This document shows positions 43,919 through 52,658 of a stretch of DNA of 64,000 nucleotides, piece after piece (the stretch's first letter is position 1; each line of letters opens with the position of its first letter). The notes below the pieces were generated by a model. It did not search any database and was not told where the DNA came from. It worked only from the letters and a program-made list of their open reading frames with translations. Origin of the DNA: Melioribacteraceae bacterium (GTDB lineage Bacteria > Bacteroidota > Ignavibacteria > Ignavibacteriales > Melioribacteraceae); the NCBI GenBank assembly GCA_027030245.1, contig JALVFE010000016.1, positions 62,001-126,000 of the forward strand. The letters run 5' to 3'. Both the position numbers and the translations under genes were made by a program.

Positions 43919-46900
43919 ATGAAAGAATTAAGATTTAGAATTTTCGTTATAATTGCTGCTTTTGCATTGAGTATTTACCTGCTCTATCCTACTTACAAGG
44001 ATTATCAATACAACCAACAAATTCAAAAAACTTTAGAATCGATTAAAGACAGTTTATTACAAAAAAATCCCTCGATTTCAAAAGACGAACTCAACCAAAT
44101 TTTAACTCTGAAAGAAGATAGCTTACGCGCTTCCAATCCGGATATTAGAAAAGCCCGGGAAAACCGGATAAAACTCGGTTTGGATTTACAAGGCGGTATG
44201 TATCTCGTTATGGAAGTTAATACGGTAAAACTTTTGGAGAGATTGGCAAAAGATCCCGATGCAACTTTTAAGCAAGTATTAAAGGAAGCTGAGAAGGAAG
44301 CAAAAATTTCAAACGAAGAAGTGGTAAAAATTCTTGCTCGTAAGCTAAAAGAAAAAAACATACGCTTAAGCCGGTACTTCGGAACCATACGACAGGAAGA
44401 CGATGAAATTATAAATGATTTGTTAGAACAAGAAAAAGACGCCGTTACAAGGGCAATAGAAATTATCAGAAACCGTGTCGATCAATACGGTGTTTCCGAA
44501 CCGAGTATTCAACAACAAGGCGCTAGAAGAATAATTGTCGAACTTCCCGGTGTTTCTAAAAAAGAAGAAGCTAAAAGTCTTCTTCAAGGCAGAGCATTGC
44601 TTGAATTTAAATTGGTTAAAGAACCCAACTTTGCATTTCCTATTTTAAATAAGATTGATGAAATTCTCGCTAAAAAATTTAATACAGATTCCACAGCAAC
44701 GGAACAAGATTCAACTGCCGACGAGCAATTGACCGAAGAGGAATTTGCTAAGAAACATCCTTTCTTTGCGATAGCACGTTTAATTTCACAAAATTCGGCG
44801 GACCTTATTGTAAAAGAAAGCGATAAAAATAAGGTGATGAGCTATCTCAATATGCCGGAAGTGAAAAAAGTAATTCCCGATAACGTGGAATTTCTCTTTT
44901 CCGCTAAACCACAGTTTGTTCAAGACGGCGTAAAATATTTCAGACTGTACATGGTTAACAAACAACCGGAATTAACCGGGAATGTAATTGTTGATGCTAA
45001 TGCTACGATTAATCCGCAGACTACCGCTCCGATGGTAACCATGGATATGAATCCCGAAGGCGCGCGTGAATGGGCAAGGATAACCGGCGCAAACATTGGG
45101 AAACGTTGTGCTATTGTTTTGGATAATTATGTTTATACCGCTCCGGTTATTCAAAATAAAATCCCTTCCGGACGTTCGCAAATTACCGGAATGGAAGATT
45201 TGGAAGAAGCCAAACTTGTTTCCATCGTTCTTAAGGCAGGTGCGCTTCCGGCGCCAATAGATATAATCGAAGAAAGAACCGTAGGTCCTTCACTCGGACA
45301 AGATTCAATTTCACAAGGGTTTAACTCCACAATAATCGGTTTCTTGTTAGTTGCTTTGTTCATGATTCTTTATTACAAAACATCCGGTGCATTTGCCGAT
45401 CTTGCGCTACTTGCAACGGTTGTTTTCATTTTGGGGGTTTTGGCAGGATTTAAGGCAACTCTGACTTTGCCGGGTATTGCGGGTATCATTCTTACTATTG
45501 GTATGGCGGTTGACGCAAACGTGCTTATCTTCGAAAGAATCCGCGAAGAAATGGCTACGGGAAAAACAATAAAAGCAGCTGTAGACAGCGGTTTCGCTAA
45601 TTCGTACTCCGCAATCTTCGATTCGAATATCACTACTTTCTTTACCGCAATAATACTTTATCAATTCGGTAGCGGTCCAATTCAAGGGTTTGCGTTAACT
45701 TTAATGATTGGTATTGTATCGAGTTTATTCTCTGCACTCGTTATTACCAAAATATTGTTTGAATACATGATTTACAAAGGGAAAAAAATTAACGTCGGTT
45801 ACCGTAAAAGAATATTTGGTAGTACAAATATCGACTTTCTCGGGAAACGTAAAATTGCTTACGCTATTTCCGGCGCTTTAATCATTCTCGGAATTATTAG
45901 TTTGTTTGTAAGAGGCGTTGAACTAGGAATTGATTTCAAAGGAGGTTCCGAGGTTGCTTTGCAATTTGAGAAACCTATAGACATCTCAGATATACGTTCC
46001 AAACTAAATACATTGGGACTCGGGAATATCGAAGTGAAAACTTTCGGAAGCGAGCAAGGTGTTTTGATAAGGACTGAGCTACAAGAAATTCCAAAAGAAA
46101 TTATGCCGAAAATTCTTTCAACATTGAATAACGCGCTAAAAGAAGTCGCGCCTGAAGTTAATGCCGAAATTGTGGATTCTGCAGCCAATAAAATAGTTTA
46201 TCAATTCCCCGATCCTAAAACCGCCACAACGGTTGCGGAAAAATTGACCGAAAAAGGATTTGCAGCCGCTAAGGTTTCCGAAGATCCGAATGAAAATAAA
46301 GTTGTTGTAAGACTCAGTATTGCAAATTGGATTGAAGAAAATCTACAACAGGAATATGCGGACAATCCGTTCAAAATGTTGAAAGAAGAAAAGGTTGGAC
46401 CTAAAATCGGGAAAGAGTTAAAGCAAGACGCCATTATTTCTGTCGTTCTTGCCTTAATTGTTATTTTGATTTATCTCGGTTTCAGATTTAAGTTTGCATT
46501 TGCAAACGGCGCGGTTATCGCATTGTTCCACGACGTGATGATTACACTTGGAGTTTTCTCTTTATTATATGGCGTAATTCCGTTCTTAAATCTTGAAATT
46601 TCCATAAGCGTTGTTGCCGCTTTCTTAACTTTGGTCGGTTACTCCATTAACGATACGGTTGTGGTTTACGACAGAATTAGGGAAGAACTAAAAATTCATA
46701 AAACCAAACCGTTAGAAGAAAATATGAACAATGCTATAAATAAAGTATTGAGCAGAACAATTGTAACCAGTTTAACTACTATTCTGGTTGTGTTTGTACT
46801 GTTAGTGTTCGGCGGTGAAGTATTGAGAGGTTTTGCGTTTACTTTGTTCTTCGGAATCATTGTTGGTACTTATTCTTCAATATTTATAGCAAGCTCGTTT

Positions 46901-46945
46901 GTTTTAGATTACACAAAGAAACGCGGCTCAAAAATTCAATTTTAA
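43919..46945 (+). CDS. secDF: Fused protein translocase subunits SecD-SecF
   Basis: A 1008-residue fusion. SecD (~1-630): N-terminal helix, RIKLGLDLQGGMYLVMEV, a long periplasmic domain (AIEIIRNRVDQYGVSEPSI), and a transmembrane block with GMAVDANVLIFERIREEM. SecF (~645-1008): helix, LGIDFKGGSEVALQF, periplasmic region and GYSINDTVVVYDRIREEL. The paired D...ER/DR signatures mark the proton-driven helices. SecDF uses the ion gradient to pull secreted proteins across after SecA. Fused SecDF is common in Bacteroidota and some Firmicutes. The stop abuts the convergent YhhN gene with no spacer. Confidence 0.96.
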   Translation: MKELRFRIFVIIAAFALSIYLLYPTYKDYQYNQQIQKTLESIKDSLLQKNPSISKDELNQILTLKEDSLRASNPDIRKARENRIKLGLDLQGGMYLVMEVNTVKLLERLAKDPDATFKQVLKEAEKEAKISNEEVVKILARKLKEKNIRLSRYFGTIRQEDDEIINDLLEQEKDAVTRAIEIIRNRVDQYGVSEPSIQQQGARRIIVELPGVSKKEEAKSLLQGRALLEFKLVKEPNFAFPILNKIDEILAKKFNTDSTATEQDSTADEQLTEEEFAKKHPFFAIARLISQNSADLIVKESDKNKVMSYLNMPEVKKVIPDNVEFLFSAKPQFVQDGVKYFRLYMVNKQPELTGNVIVDANATINPQTTAPMVTMDMNPEGAREWARITGANIGKRCAIVLDNYVYTAPVIQNKIPSGRSQITGMEDLEEAKLVSIVLKAGALPAPIDIIEERTVGPSLGQDSISQGFNSTIIGFLLVALFMILYYKTSGAFADLALLATVVFILGVLAGFKATLTLPGIAGIILTIGMAVDANVLIFERIREEMATGKTIKAAVDSGFANSYSAIFDSNITTFFTAIILYQFGSGPIQGFALTLMIGIVSSLFSALVITKILFEYMIYKGKKINVGYRKRIFGSTNIDFLGKRKIAYAISGALIILGIISLFVRGVELGIDFKGGSEVALQFEKPIDISDIRSKLNTLGLGNIEVKTFGSEQGVLIRTELQEIPKEIMPKILSTLNNALKEVAPEVNAEIVDSAANKIVYQFPDPKTATTVAEKLTEKGFAAAKVSEDPNENKVVVRLSIANWIEENLQQEYADNPFKMLKEEKVGPKIGKELKQDAIISVVLALIVILIYLGFRFKFAFANGAVIALFHDVMITLGVFSLLYGVIPFLNLEISISVVAAFLTLVGYSINDTVVVYDRIREELKIHKTKPLEENMNNAINKVLSRTIVTSLTTILVVFVLLVFGGEVLRGFAFTLFFGIIVGTYSSIFIASSFVLDYTKKRGSKIQF

Positions 46946-47572
46946 TTATCCAAAAGTTAAAGATATTGCTATAAAAAACTGGGCGGTGTAATAACTGCCC
47001 AGTATAAACATTTCCGCAAATTTTATTTTACTCCTGAATTTGTTCAATGCCAAAACCGAGTCGGAAAGGATAAATAAAATTGCACCGGATGCTATAAAAA
47101 CACTGCGCGAATTCCCGTGAACCAAATAATTATTTACTGCTATCCAGACCATTACGGAAGCTACGACAATATAAATTAAAACCGGTATTTTATATTTCCC
47201 CACTCCCCTTTTAATTAAGAAATAAATAAAAAACGAAAAAAGCAAAACCGGTATCAAGCTTGGCACGTTCAAGTTGCCTTTGGGTAAAAATGCAGTTATG
47301 TAAAGGAAATGGGTAATCAAAAATGCCGATAATCCGTGAACAAAATATTTTTCTTCGTAAAGCAAAAAAACATCACCGAGCAGTGAGAAAATTAATCCGC
47401 ACAAAATTAACGTAAAATAAACGGGATTACTTCCCTTAAAAAAAATGACCGCGAAGACAATTATCAGTATTGTTGTTAACGGTTTGAAGATGATAAAAAT
47501 TTTAGGAGCTTTATTTTTCGCTAAAATTGTGATAACGGCAGATAGAAATATCGCGAGCGTAAAATAGAACAT
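46946..47572 (-). CDS. YhhN/TMEM86 family membrane protein (lysoplasmalogenase-like)
   Basis: A 208-residue protein with about eight hydrophobic helices. Family landmarks are KPLTTILIIVFA near residue 30, GLIFSLLGDVFLL near 60, and FVHGLSAFLITHFLYI near 80, plus GAILFILSDSVLALNKF. In animals this family hydrolyses lysoplasmalogens; in bacteria the role is mostly unproved. It is the last gene of the partner-switching operon, 2 bp after the PDZ-phosphatase gene, so it may be part of the same stress response at the membrane. Confidence 0.85.
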   Translation of the reverse strand: MFYFTLAIFLSAVITILAKNKAPKIFIIFKPLTTILIIVFAVIFFKGSNPVYFTLILCGLIFSLLGDVFLLYEEKYFVHGLSAFLITHFLYITAFLPKGNLNVPSLIPVLLFSFFIYFLIKRGVGKYKIPVLIYIVVASVMVWIAVNNYLVHGNSRSVFIASGAILFILSDSVLALNKFRSKIKFAEMFILGSYYTAQFFIAISLTFG

Positions 47573-47574
47573 TG

Positions 47575-50190
47575 TTAACCTAATTGCGGAGAAGGATTAA
47601 TAAAACTGTCCGTCTTTGTTTTTAACCGCTCATTAATTTCCTTTGTGATACGCACAACAACCAAAGTAATATCATCGCTCTGTTCCCGTCCGTTTTGAAA
47701 TTTGTTTACACTTTCGGTGATTTTCTGTAAAATTCTTTTTGCATCAAGTGTATTATTTTGAAGAATAACTTTTTCCAACCGTTCGGCTCCGTAAAACTGA
47801 TTCATATTATTCATGGCTTCTTCAATTCCATCTGTTGTAAACACAAATAAATCGCCGGGCGCCAAGTGAATTTCAATTTCTTCAAGAGTGTTTTGGAACA
47901 AATCTCCGCTTTCCAAACCCAACCCCATTCCTTTGGGGACAAAAGATTTTACCGTATTATCTCTTACTAATTTTACCGGTGTGTGCCCTGCCCTTGCAAT
48001 TTTAACTATTTTCTCGCTTGTTTCAAAAAGCGCCAAGGTTGCGGTGATAAACCATTGCTTATCCAAACTTTCGAAAATATTTTTATTTAGTTCGGTTAAA
48101 ATATCTCTCGGGGATTTATCTTCCGTACAATACAATCTAATCATTGTTTGTAATTTAGACATGTAAAACGATGCGGAAAGTCCTTTACCCGAAACATCGG
48201 CAACAACCACAAATATTTTGGTGGGTGAAATTTTAATTAAATCATAATAATCTCCGCCCACGTGCATTGCGGGTTGCATAAATCCGGCAATATCCAAACC
48301 ATGAATAAAAGGAATCTCTTGCGGTAAAAGTTGTTGTTGGATTTTTTTCGCAACAATTAAATCCCTTTCAAGTTTAATTTTTTCAGTTTCGGCTTGGTAA
48401 AGTCGTGCATTTTCTATTGATATCGCCGTTTGATTTGCTGCCGCAACCAGCAATTCCAAATCTTTGCCGGCAAATTGTGCTCCGGAATGTTTTAATCCGA
48501 AAAGCAGCATGCCGTTAACGGTTGATTTGCTTACAAGCGGAATTACTATATAAATTCCTTCGCTCATTAATCTTTCGGCAACAGCGGGAAAAACTTCCGT
48601 AAATTCCGACCTTTCGAAAGCGGGATATTGATTGGAACCGTTTTTTTGTTTTAAGTGCTTTAATAAATTATTTATATCGCAGTCAAAATTTAATTTACCG
48701 TTAACGAATCCGAAGTTCCTTACCAATCTGCAGTTTTGGGAATTCTTATCTTTTAATACAATACCGAATTTTTCAAGTTTTAACGAATCGACAAATGTAT
48801 CCAATACAGAATCGAGTATATTTTCCAATCCTACAATTGTAGAAATATTATTCGAAAACTCAAGTAATACTTTTCTGTAAGCAAATTGTTCGGGGTAAAA
48901 ACGCCTTGTGATAATTTCTTGAAACCGGTCTTTCGTTGATTGAAAAACTATTGAGAAAATAATAAAGATTAGAGCCGCAATTAATCCTTGATATTCCGTT
49001 GCAATTGCCTGACTTATTTTCTGCCCAAGAATATAAATAGTTAAAAAGTAAATTCCGGCAAGCGAAACCGTAGCCGTTCCGTACATTAACGTATTTTTTA
49101 CAACATCGGAAACATCCATTAACGAATACTTGAATATAGAATAACCGAAAGCAATGGGTAACGCAACAATTAAAATTATCGGCATGAAATATTCGGGAGA
49201 ATTGAAAATCGATCCGGCTAAAACCCGTGCGAGTGTATTCACATAAATTATTGATAACAGAGCTATTCCGTAACTAACAAGAATTACAAATACCGGATTT
49301 CTTTTCTTTTCATCTTTAAGTCTTACGTAATGAATGAATAACGAGACGAATCCTATTATAAAACTTAGTCCGAATAAAACATTGTAAAAAATGATTAAAT
49401 ACATATTTAACCGGAACGGAGATTTCGCACCGTAGACATAAAAAATCTTAAACAAAATCATTCCGGCAGTAAGTATTGTGGGAATAACAAACAGAATGGT
49501 TTTGGTAGATTTTCTTTCTGCAAACTTAAACGATTGGGGGAAAACCCAAAAGAAATAAATGTACACAAATGGTAATACAATCGCAGCTATCGAATATATA
49601 ATATCTATAATTACAAGAAGCCATTTGATTTGCCAAACCGGATTTACGGAAGGAGTACCGGAAACAAGCACCCACATTGAGTTTAATATAAGAAGAGCTC
49701 CTATTGAAAAAAACAGTTGCTGTGTTCTACCGTTCGGTTTAGATGAGATAACAATGTAACCAACTATCAGCCAGAAAAGAGAGAGTAAAACAATGCTTAA
49801 GGCACCAAAGTTGATGAGCTTTTTAATCTTAACTTTTGTTTCAATGATTTTACCATTATGCACAATTTTATAAACAGCCGAATCCCCTTGTGCAAGCCGG
49901 TCTATTGCTTTTGACGCGGTGAATAAACTATTAATTTTTTCACCGTTTATTTCCAGCAATTGATCGCCGTCTCTAATTCCCGCTTGCCAGGCAACTCCGT
50001 TTTCTTTTACCAAGTCGAAAACGAAGATAGTGCTGTCGGGTGTAATTTGTTTCGGCACCCACAAGCATTCGTCGTTAGAACGCGGAGTTACTTCAAAAAT
50101 AAAGTAAAGATTGATTAACGAAATAACGGTTAAAAAAATCGTTAGCGGGAATAAAACTTTGTTTCTATATTTAATGAATTTTTCGCTCAT
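47575..50190 (-). CDS. Membrane PDZ-GAF-SpoIIE (PP2C) serine phosphatase
   Basis: An 871-residue sensor phosphatase. One transmembrane helix (~11-32) is followed by an extracytoplasmic PDZ domain (~55-125, GVAWQAGIRDGDQLLEINGEKI). About eight further helices (~130-410), a GAF domain (~445-600) and a SpoIIE-type PP2C domain (~640-855) come next. The PP2C metal motifs are GGDYYDLIKI, VVADVSGKGLSA, ARAGHTPVKL and FVFTTDGIEEAM. SpoIIE/RsbU phosphatases dephosphorylate STAS antagonists to free a sigma factor. The PDZ placement suggests it senses peptides or misfolded envelope proteins (inference). It overlaps the preceding phosphatase gene by 4 bp. Confidence 0.88.
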   Translation of the reverse strand: MSEKFIKYRNKVLFPLTIFLTVISLINLYFIFEVTPRSNDECLWVPKQITPDSTIFVFDLVKENGVAWQAGIRDGDQLLEINGEKINSLFTASKAIDRLAQGDSAVYKIVHNGKIIETKVKIKKLINFGALSIVLLSLFWLIVGYIVISSKPNGRTQQLFFSIGALLILNSMWVLVSGTPSVNPVWQIKWLLVIIDIIYSIAAIVLPFVYIYFFWVFPQSFKFAERKSTKTILFVIPTILTAGMILFKIFYVYGAKSPFRLNMYLIIFYNVLFGLSFIIGFVSLFIHYVRLKDEKKRNPVFVILVSYGIALLSIIYVNTLARVLAGSIFNSPEYFMPIILIVALPIAFGYSIFKYSLMDVSDVVKNTLMYGTATVSLAGIYFLTIYILGQKISQAIATEYQGLIAALIFIIFSIVFQSTKDRFQEIITRRFYPEQFAYRKVLLEFSNNISTIVGLENILDSVLDTFVDSLKLEKFGIVLKDKNSQNCRLVRNFGFVNGKLNFDCDINNLLKHLKQKNGSNQYPAFERSEFTEVFPAVAERLMSEGIYIVIPLVSKSTVNGMLLFGLKHSGAQFAGKDLELLVAAANQTAISIENARLYQAETEKIKLERDLIVAKKIQQQLLPQEIPFIHGLDIAGFMQPAMHVGGDYYDLIKISPTKIFVVVADVSGKGLSASFYMSKLQTMIRLYCTEDKSPRDILTELNKNIFESLDKQWFITATLALFETSEKIVKIARAGHTPVKLVRDNTVKSFVPKGMGLGLESGDLFQNTLEEIEIHLAPGDLFVFTTDGIEEAMNNMNQFYGAERLEKVILQNNTLDAKRILQKITESVNKFQNGREQSDDITLVVVRITKEINERLKTKTDSFINPSPQLG

Positions 50191-51869
50191 TCTTTTATCT
50201 TAAACACGCAACATGTAATATCATCGGATTGCTCGGCGCCCGAAGTATGTTCTGAAACGTCTTTTATTATTTCATCTAAAATTTTTTGCGCCGGATATTT
50301 GCTTTTTTCAAGAACCAATTTCTGCAATCTTTCTTCCGTGTATTCGTTTTTATCTGTATCCATTGCTTCGGTAATGCCGTCCGTGTACATTACTATAACA
50401 TCGTCACGTTTAAGTTGAATCATTTCAAATTCATAATCTATTACGGTTGTCATAACCCCTAAAATCATTCCGCCGGTTTTTAGTTTTATTATATTTCCGT
50501 CTCTTACAAGCAGCGGCGGATTATGTCCGGCATTAACGTATGTGAAAGTCAATTTTTCAGTATCCAGAATTCCCCAAAAGAAAGTTATAAAACTTCCCAT
50601 CGTAGTATTTTCCGACACCAAATCATTTATAAGATTAGACGCTTCAACAAGCGGAATGTTTTGCTTAAGAATTGCTTTCAAAAATGCCTGCAGATTTGCC
50701 ATTAACAATGCCGCTTGTACTCCTTTTCCCGCAACATCCGCAATCGCAACCAACAAACGGTTTTCGTCAAGTTTAATTACATCGTAGTAATCGCCGCCGA
50801 CTTGTTTAGCGGTTTTATTGTATGCGGCAATTTCCACTTTCTCAAATTCAGGCAGTTTTTTCGGCAACAGATTCTTTTGTATTGTTCTAGCCAATTCCAA
50901 ATCTTTTTCAAGCTTTTGTTTTTCCAAAGCTTCCTTGAACAGTCTGCTGTTTTCTATCGAAATGATAGCGAGACTTGCTACGGACGAAATATATTCAAGA
51001 TCGGATTGAGTGAAATCTTTGCCGGTTAATCTTTTGCCCAGAATAATATATCCGCGTACTTCATTTTTGATTGTCATCGGTACCGCAAGAACAAATCCCG
51101 CATCCGATAGTCCGGGTAAATTCTTTCTAAATTCTTCACCATAAATGATATTATTGTGATTAAACAACCCATTTGTATCCAACAAGTTTTTAAGTTTCTC
51201 TTCCGGATAGTTGCTCTCGAGAATTTCTGGTTTATTATTATCCTTAACAATCACCGCAAATTGGGAAATAAGCATTTGTGCAATTACGGAAAACACCAAC
51301 AATTTACCGACTCTTTCCTTTTCAAGTATTCCGCTAAATTCTTTACTCAAATCGAACAAGGAACTTAGCTGATTAATTTTTGCGTCAAGATTCAGATTAA
51401 CTTTTTTTAACTCTTCAAGGGTAAGAGTATTTTCAATTGCGGTACTGCTAATATTAGTTAAAGTTTTAAGGAAATTTTTATCTTCTTCGGAAAAATCTTC
51501 TTTTGTTATTTTTTCGCCCAAAACTATTATCCCCAATTCTTTTTCGGATGTAGCAATTAACTCGTAATGGGCAAAGCCGTATTTTTGCAGAAATTCTTTG
51601 AGTTTTGTGTTAGCAGTTATTTCCGATATGCCGAGTTCGGGGAAATTATTTTTCACTTCGTCGTTTATTCCTTTCGAGTAAGATATTTTTAATTTCCCGT
51701 CTTTTTCAACAAGCGCAACAAATCCCTTTGTTACCTGCAGTTTTGCGAAAACGGTAAGCAATAAATTGTTAAGAATGAAATCGAGCTTTAGACTTGAGTT
51801 TACGGAATTGGAAAAGTCGACCAAAGCCGACAAATCACGCAAAGCCGATTCATTTTTTTGACGGTTCAT
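50187..51869 (-). CDS. Cytoplasmic GAF-GAF-SpoIIE (PP2C) serine phosphatase
   Basis: A 560-residue soluble protein. Two GAF domains (~15-160 and ~175-315, the second ending LAIISIENSRLFKEAL) join through a coiled coil (EKQKLEKDLELARTIQKNLLP) to a SpoIIE PP2C domain (~340-558). Its metal motifs GGDYYDVIKL, VAIADVAGKGVQAA, VNAGHNPPLL and VIVMYTDGITEAM are intact. It likely dephosphorylates the neighbouring STAS protein when a small molecule binds the GAF domains. Its start abuts the RsbW-like kinase stop (0 bp). Confidence 0.9.
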   Translation of the reverse strand: MNRQKNESALRDLSALVDFSNSVNSSLKLDFILNNLLLTVFAKLQVTKGFVALVEKDGKLKISYSKGINDEVKNNFPELGISEITANTKLKEFLQKYGFAHYELIATSEKELGIIVLGEKITKEDFSEEDKNFLKTLTNISSTAIENTLTLEELKKVNLNLDAKINQLSSLFDLSKEFSGILEKERVGKLLVFSVIAQMLISQFAVIVKDNNKPEILESNYPEEKLKNLLDTNGLFNHNNIIYGEEFRKNLPGLSDAGFVLAVPMTIKNEVRGYIILGKRLTGKDFTQSDLEYISSVASLAIISIENSRLFKEALEKQKLEKDLELARTIQKNLLPKKLPEFEKVEIAAYNKTAKQVGGDYYDVIKLDENRLLVAIADVAGKGVQAALLMANLQAFLKAILKQNIPLVEASNLINDLVSENTTMGSFITFFWGILDTEKLTFTYVNAGHNPPLLVRDGNIIKLKTGGMILGVMTTVIDYEFEMIQLKRDDVIVMYTDGITEAMDTDKNEYTEERLQKLVLEKSKYPAQKILDEIIKDVSEHTSGAEQSDDITCCVFKIKE

Positions 51870-52307
51870 TTAGTTCGGTAAATATTTAACTAATGTTACA
51901 CGATTGCGATTACCGGTAAGATGGCTGTATTTAACTTCGTCCATAAGTTTTTTCATCAAGAATATTCCCAAGCCGCCCACTCTTTTTTCTTTATGATACT
52001 CTTCCAAATCCGGGTCTTTGATGTCTTTTATATTGAATTTCTCACCCTTATCGGTTATTGATACGGAGAACTTATTGTTTTTGCACTTTACGTTGATTTC
52101 AATTTCACCTTCGGGCGAAAAATGGTATGCATGTTTAATTACGTTGGTACAAGCTTCATCTACAGCTAAAATAATTTCACCGATGGCTTCTTTCTTTAAT
52201 TTACATTCCATTCCGGTTTTATGTATAAAATCCCTAATCCGCGAAAGGTTATCCGTGGTACTTTTAACTTTAATCTTTCTGTTTATTTCTTTAGTTTTGA
52301 TTTTCAA
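51870..52307 (-). CDS. RsbW-like anti-sigma factor / serine kinase
   Basis: A 145-residue GHKL-fold kinase of the RsbW/SpoIIAB type. The N-box is DEACTNVIKHAY, G1 is ITDKGEKFN and G2 is GGLGIFLMKK. There is no histidine-kinase dimerisation domain, as expected. In partner switching it either holds a sigma factor or phosphorylates the STAS antagonist on Ser. The STAS gene is directly upstream (adjacent, 0 bp) and PP2C phosphatases flank both, which supports this. Whether it binds the ECF sigma encoded at the head of the operon cannot be told from sequence. Confidence 0.92.
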   Translation of the reverse strand: MKIKTKEINRKIKVKSTTDNLSRIRDFIHKTGMECKLKKEAIGEIILAVDEACTNVIKHAYHFSPEGEIEINVKCKNNKFSVSITDKGEKFNIKDIKDPDLEEYHKEKRVGGLGIFLMKKLMDEVKYSHLTGNRNRVTLVKYLPN

Positions 52308-52658
52308 TTATTGCTCATTAAATTTTTTAATTGCTTCATTTTCGTCATTATAAAATTCGTAAAGCATCGGGAATCCTAAAAGATCGAATATATTGTAAAC
52401 TTCTTTTTTAAGATTGGAAAACTTTATATCGCCGCCGTTTTCTCTCATTGTTTCTATGTAAGCCATAAAAACTCCGAGTCCGGCGCTGCTGATATAATTC
52501 AGATCTTTCAGGTTTACGACGACTTTATATTTCCCATCGTCAATCAATTTGTTGAAAGCATCTTCAAGTTCCGGCGCAGTATGCGCGTCCAAATAGCCCT
52601 TTACATCCAAAATACTAACCGAACCATCCGATCTAGTTTGAACGTTAAATTCAGTCAT
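52308..52658 (-). CDS. STAS-domain anti-sigma factor antagonist
   Basis: A 116-residue SpoIIAA/RsbV-type protein: SILDVKGYLDAHTAPELEDAF, then the phosphorylation loop LNYISSAGLGVFM with the conserved Ser at ~58-59. Dephosphorylated STAS proteins bind the kinase and free its target. It overlaps the upstream phosphatase gene by 1 bp and abuts the RsbW-like gene. Confidence 0.93.
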   Translation of the reverse strand: MTEFNVQTRSDGSVSILDVKGYLDAHTAPELEDAFNKLIDDGKYKVVVNLKDLNYISSAGLGVFMAYIETMRENGGDIKFSNLKKEVYNIFDLLGFPMLYEFYNDENEAIKKFNEQ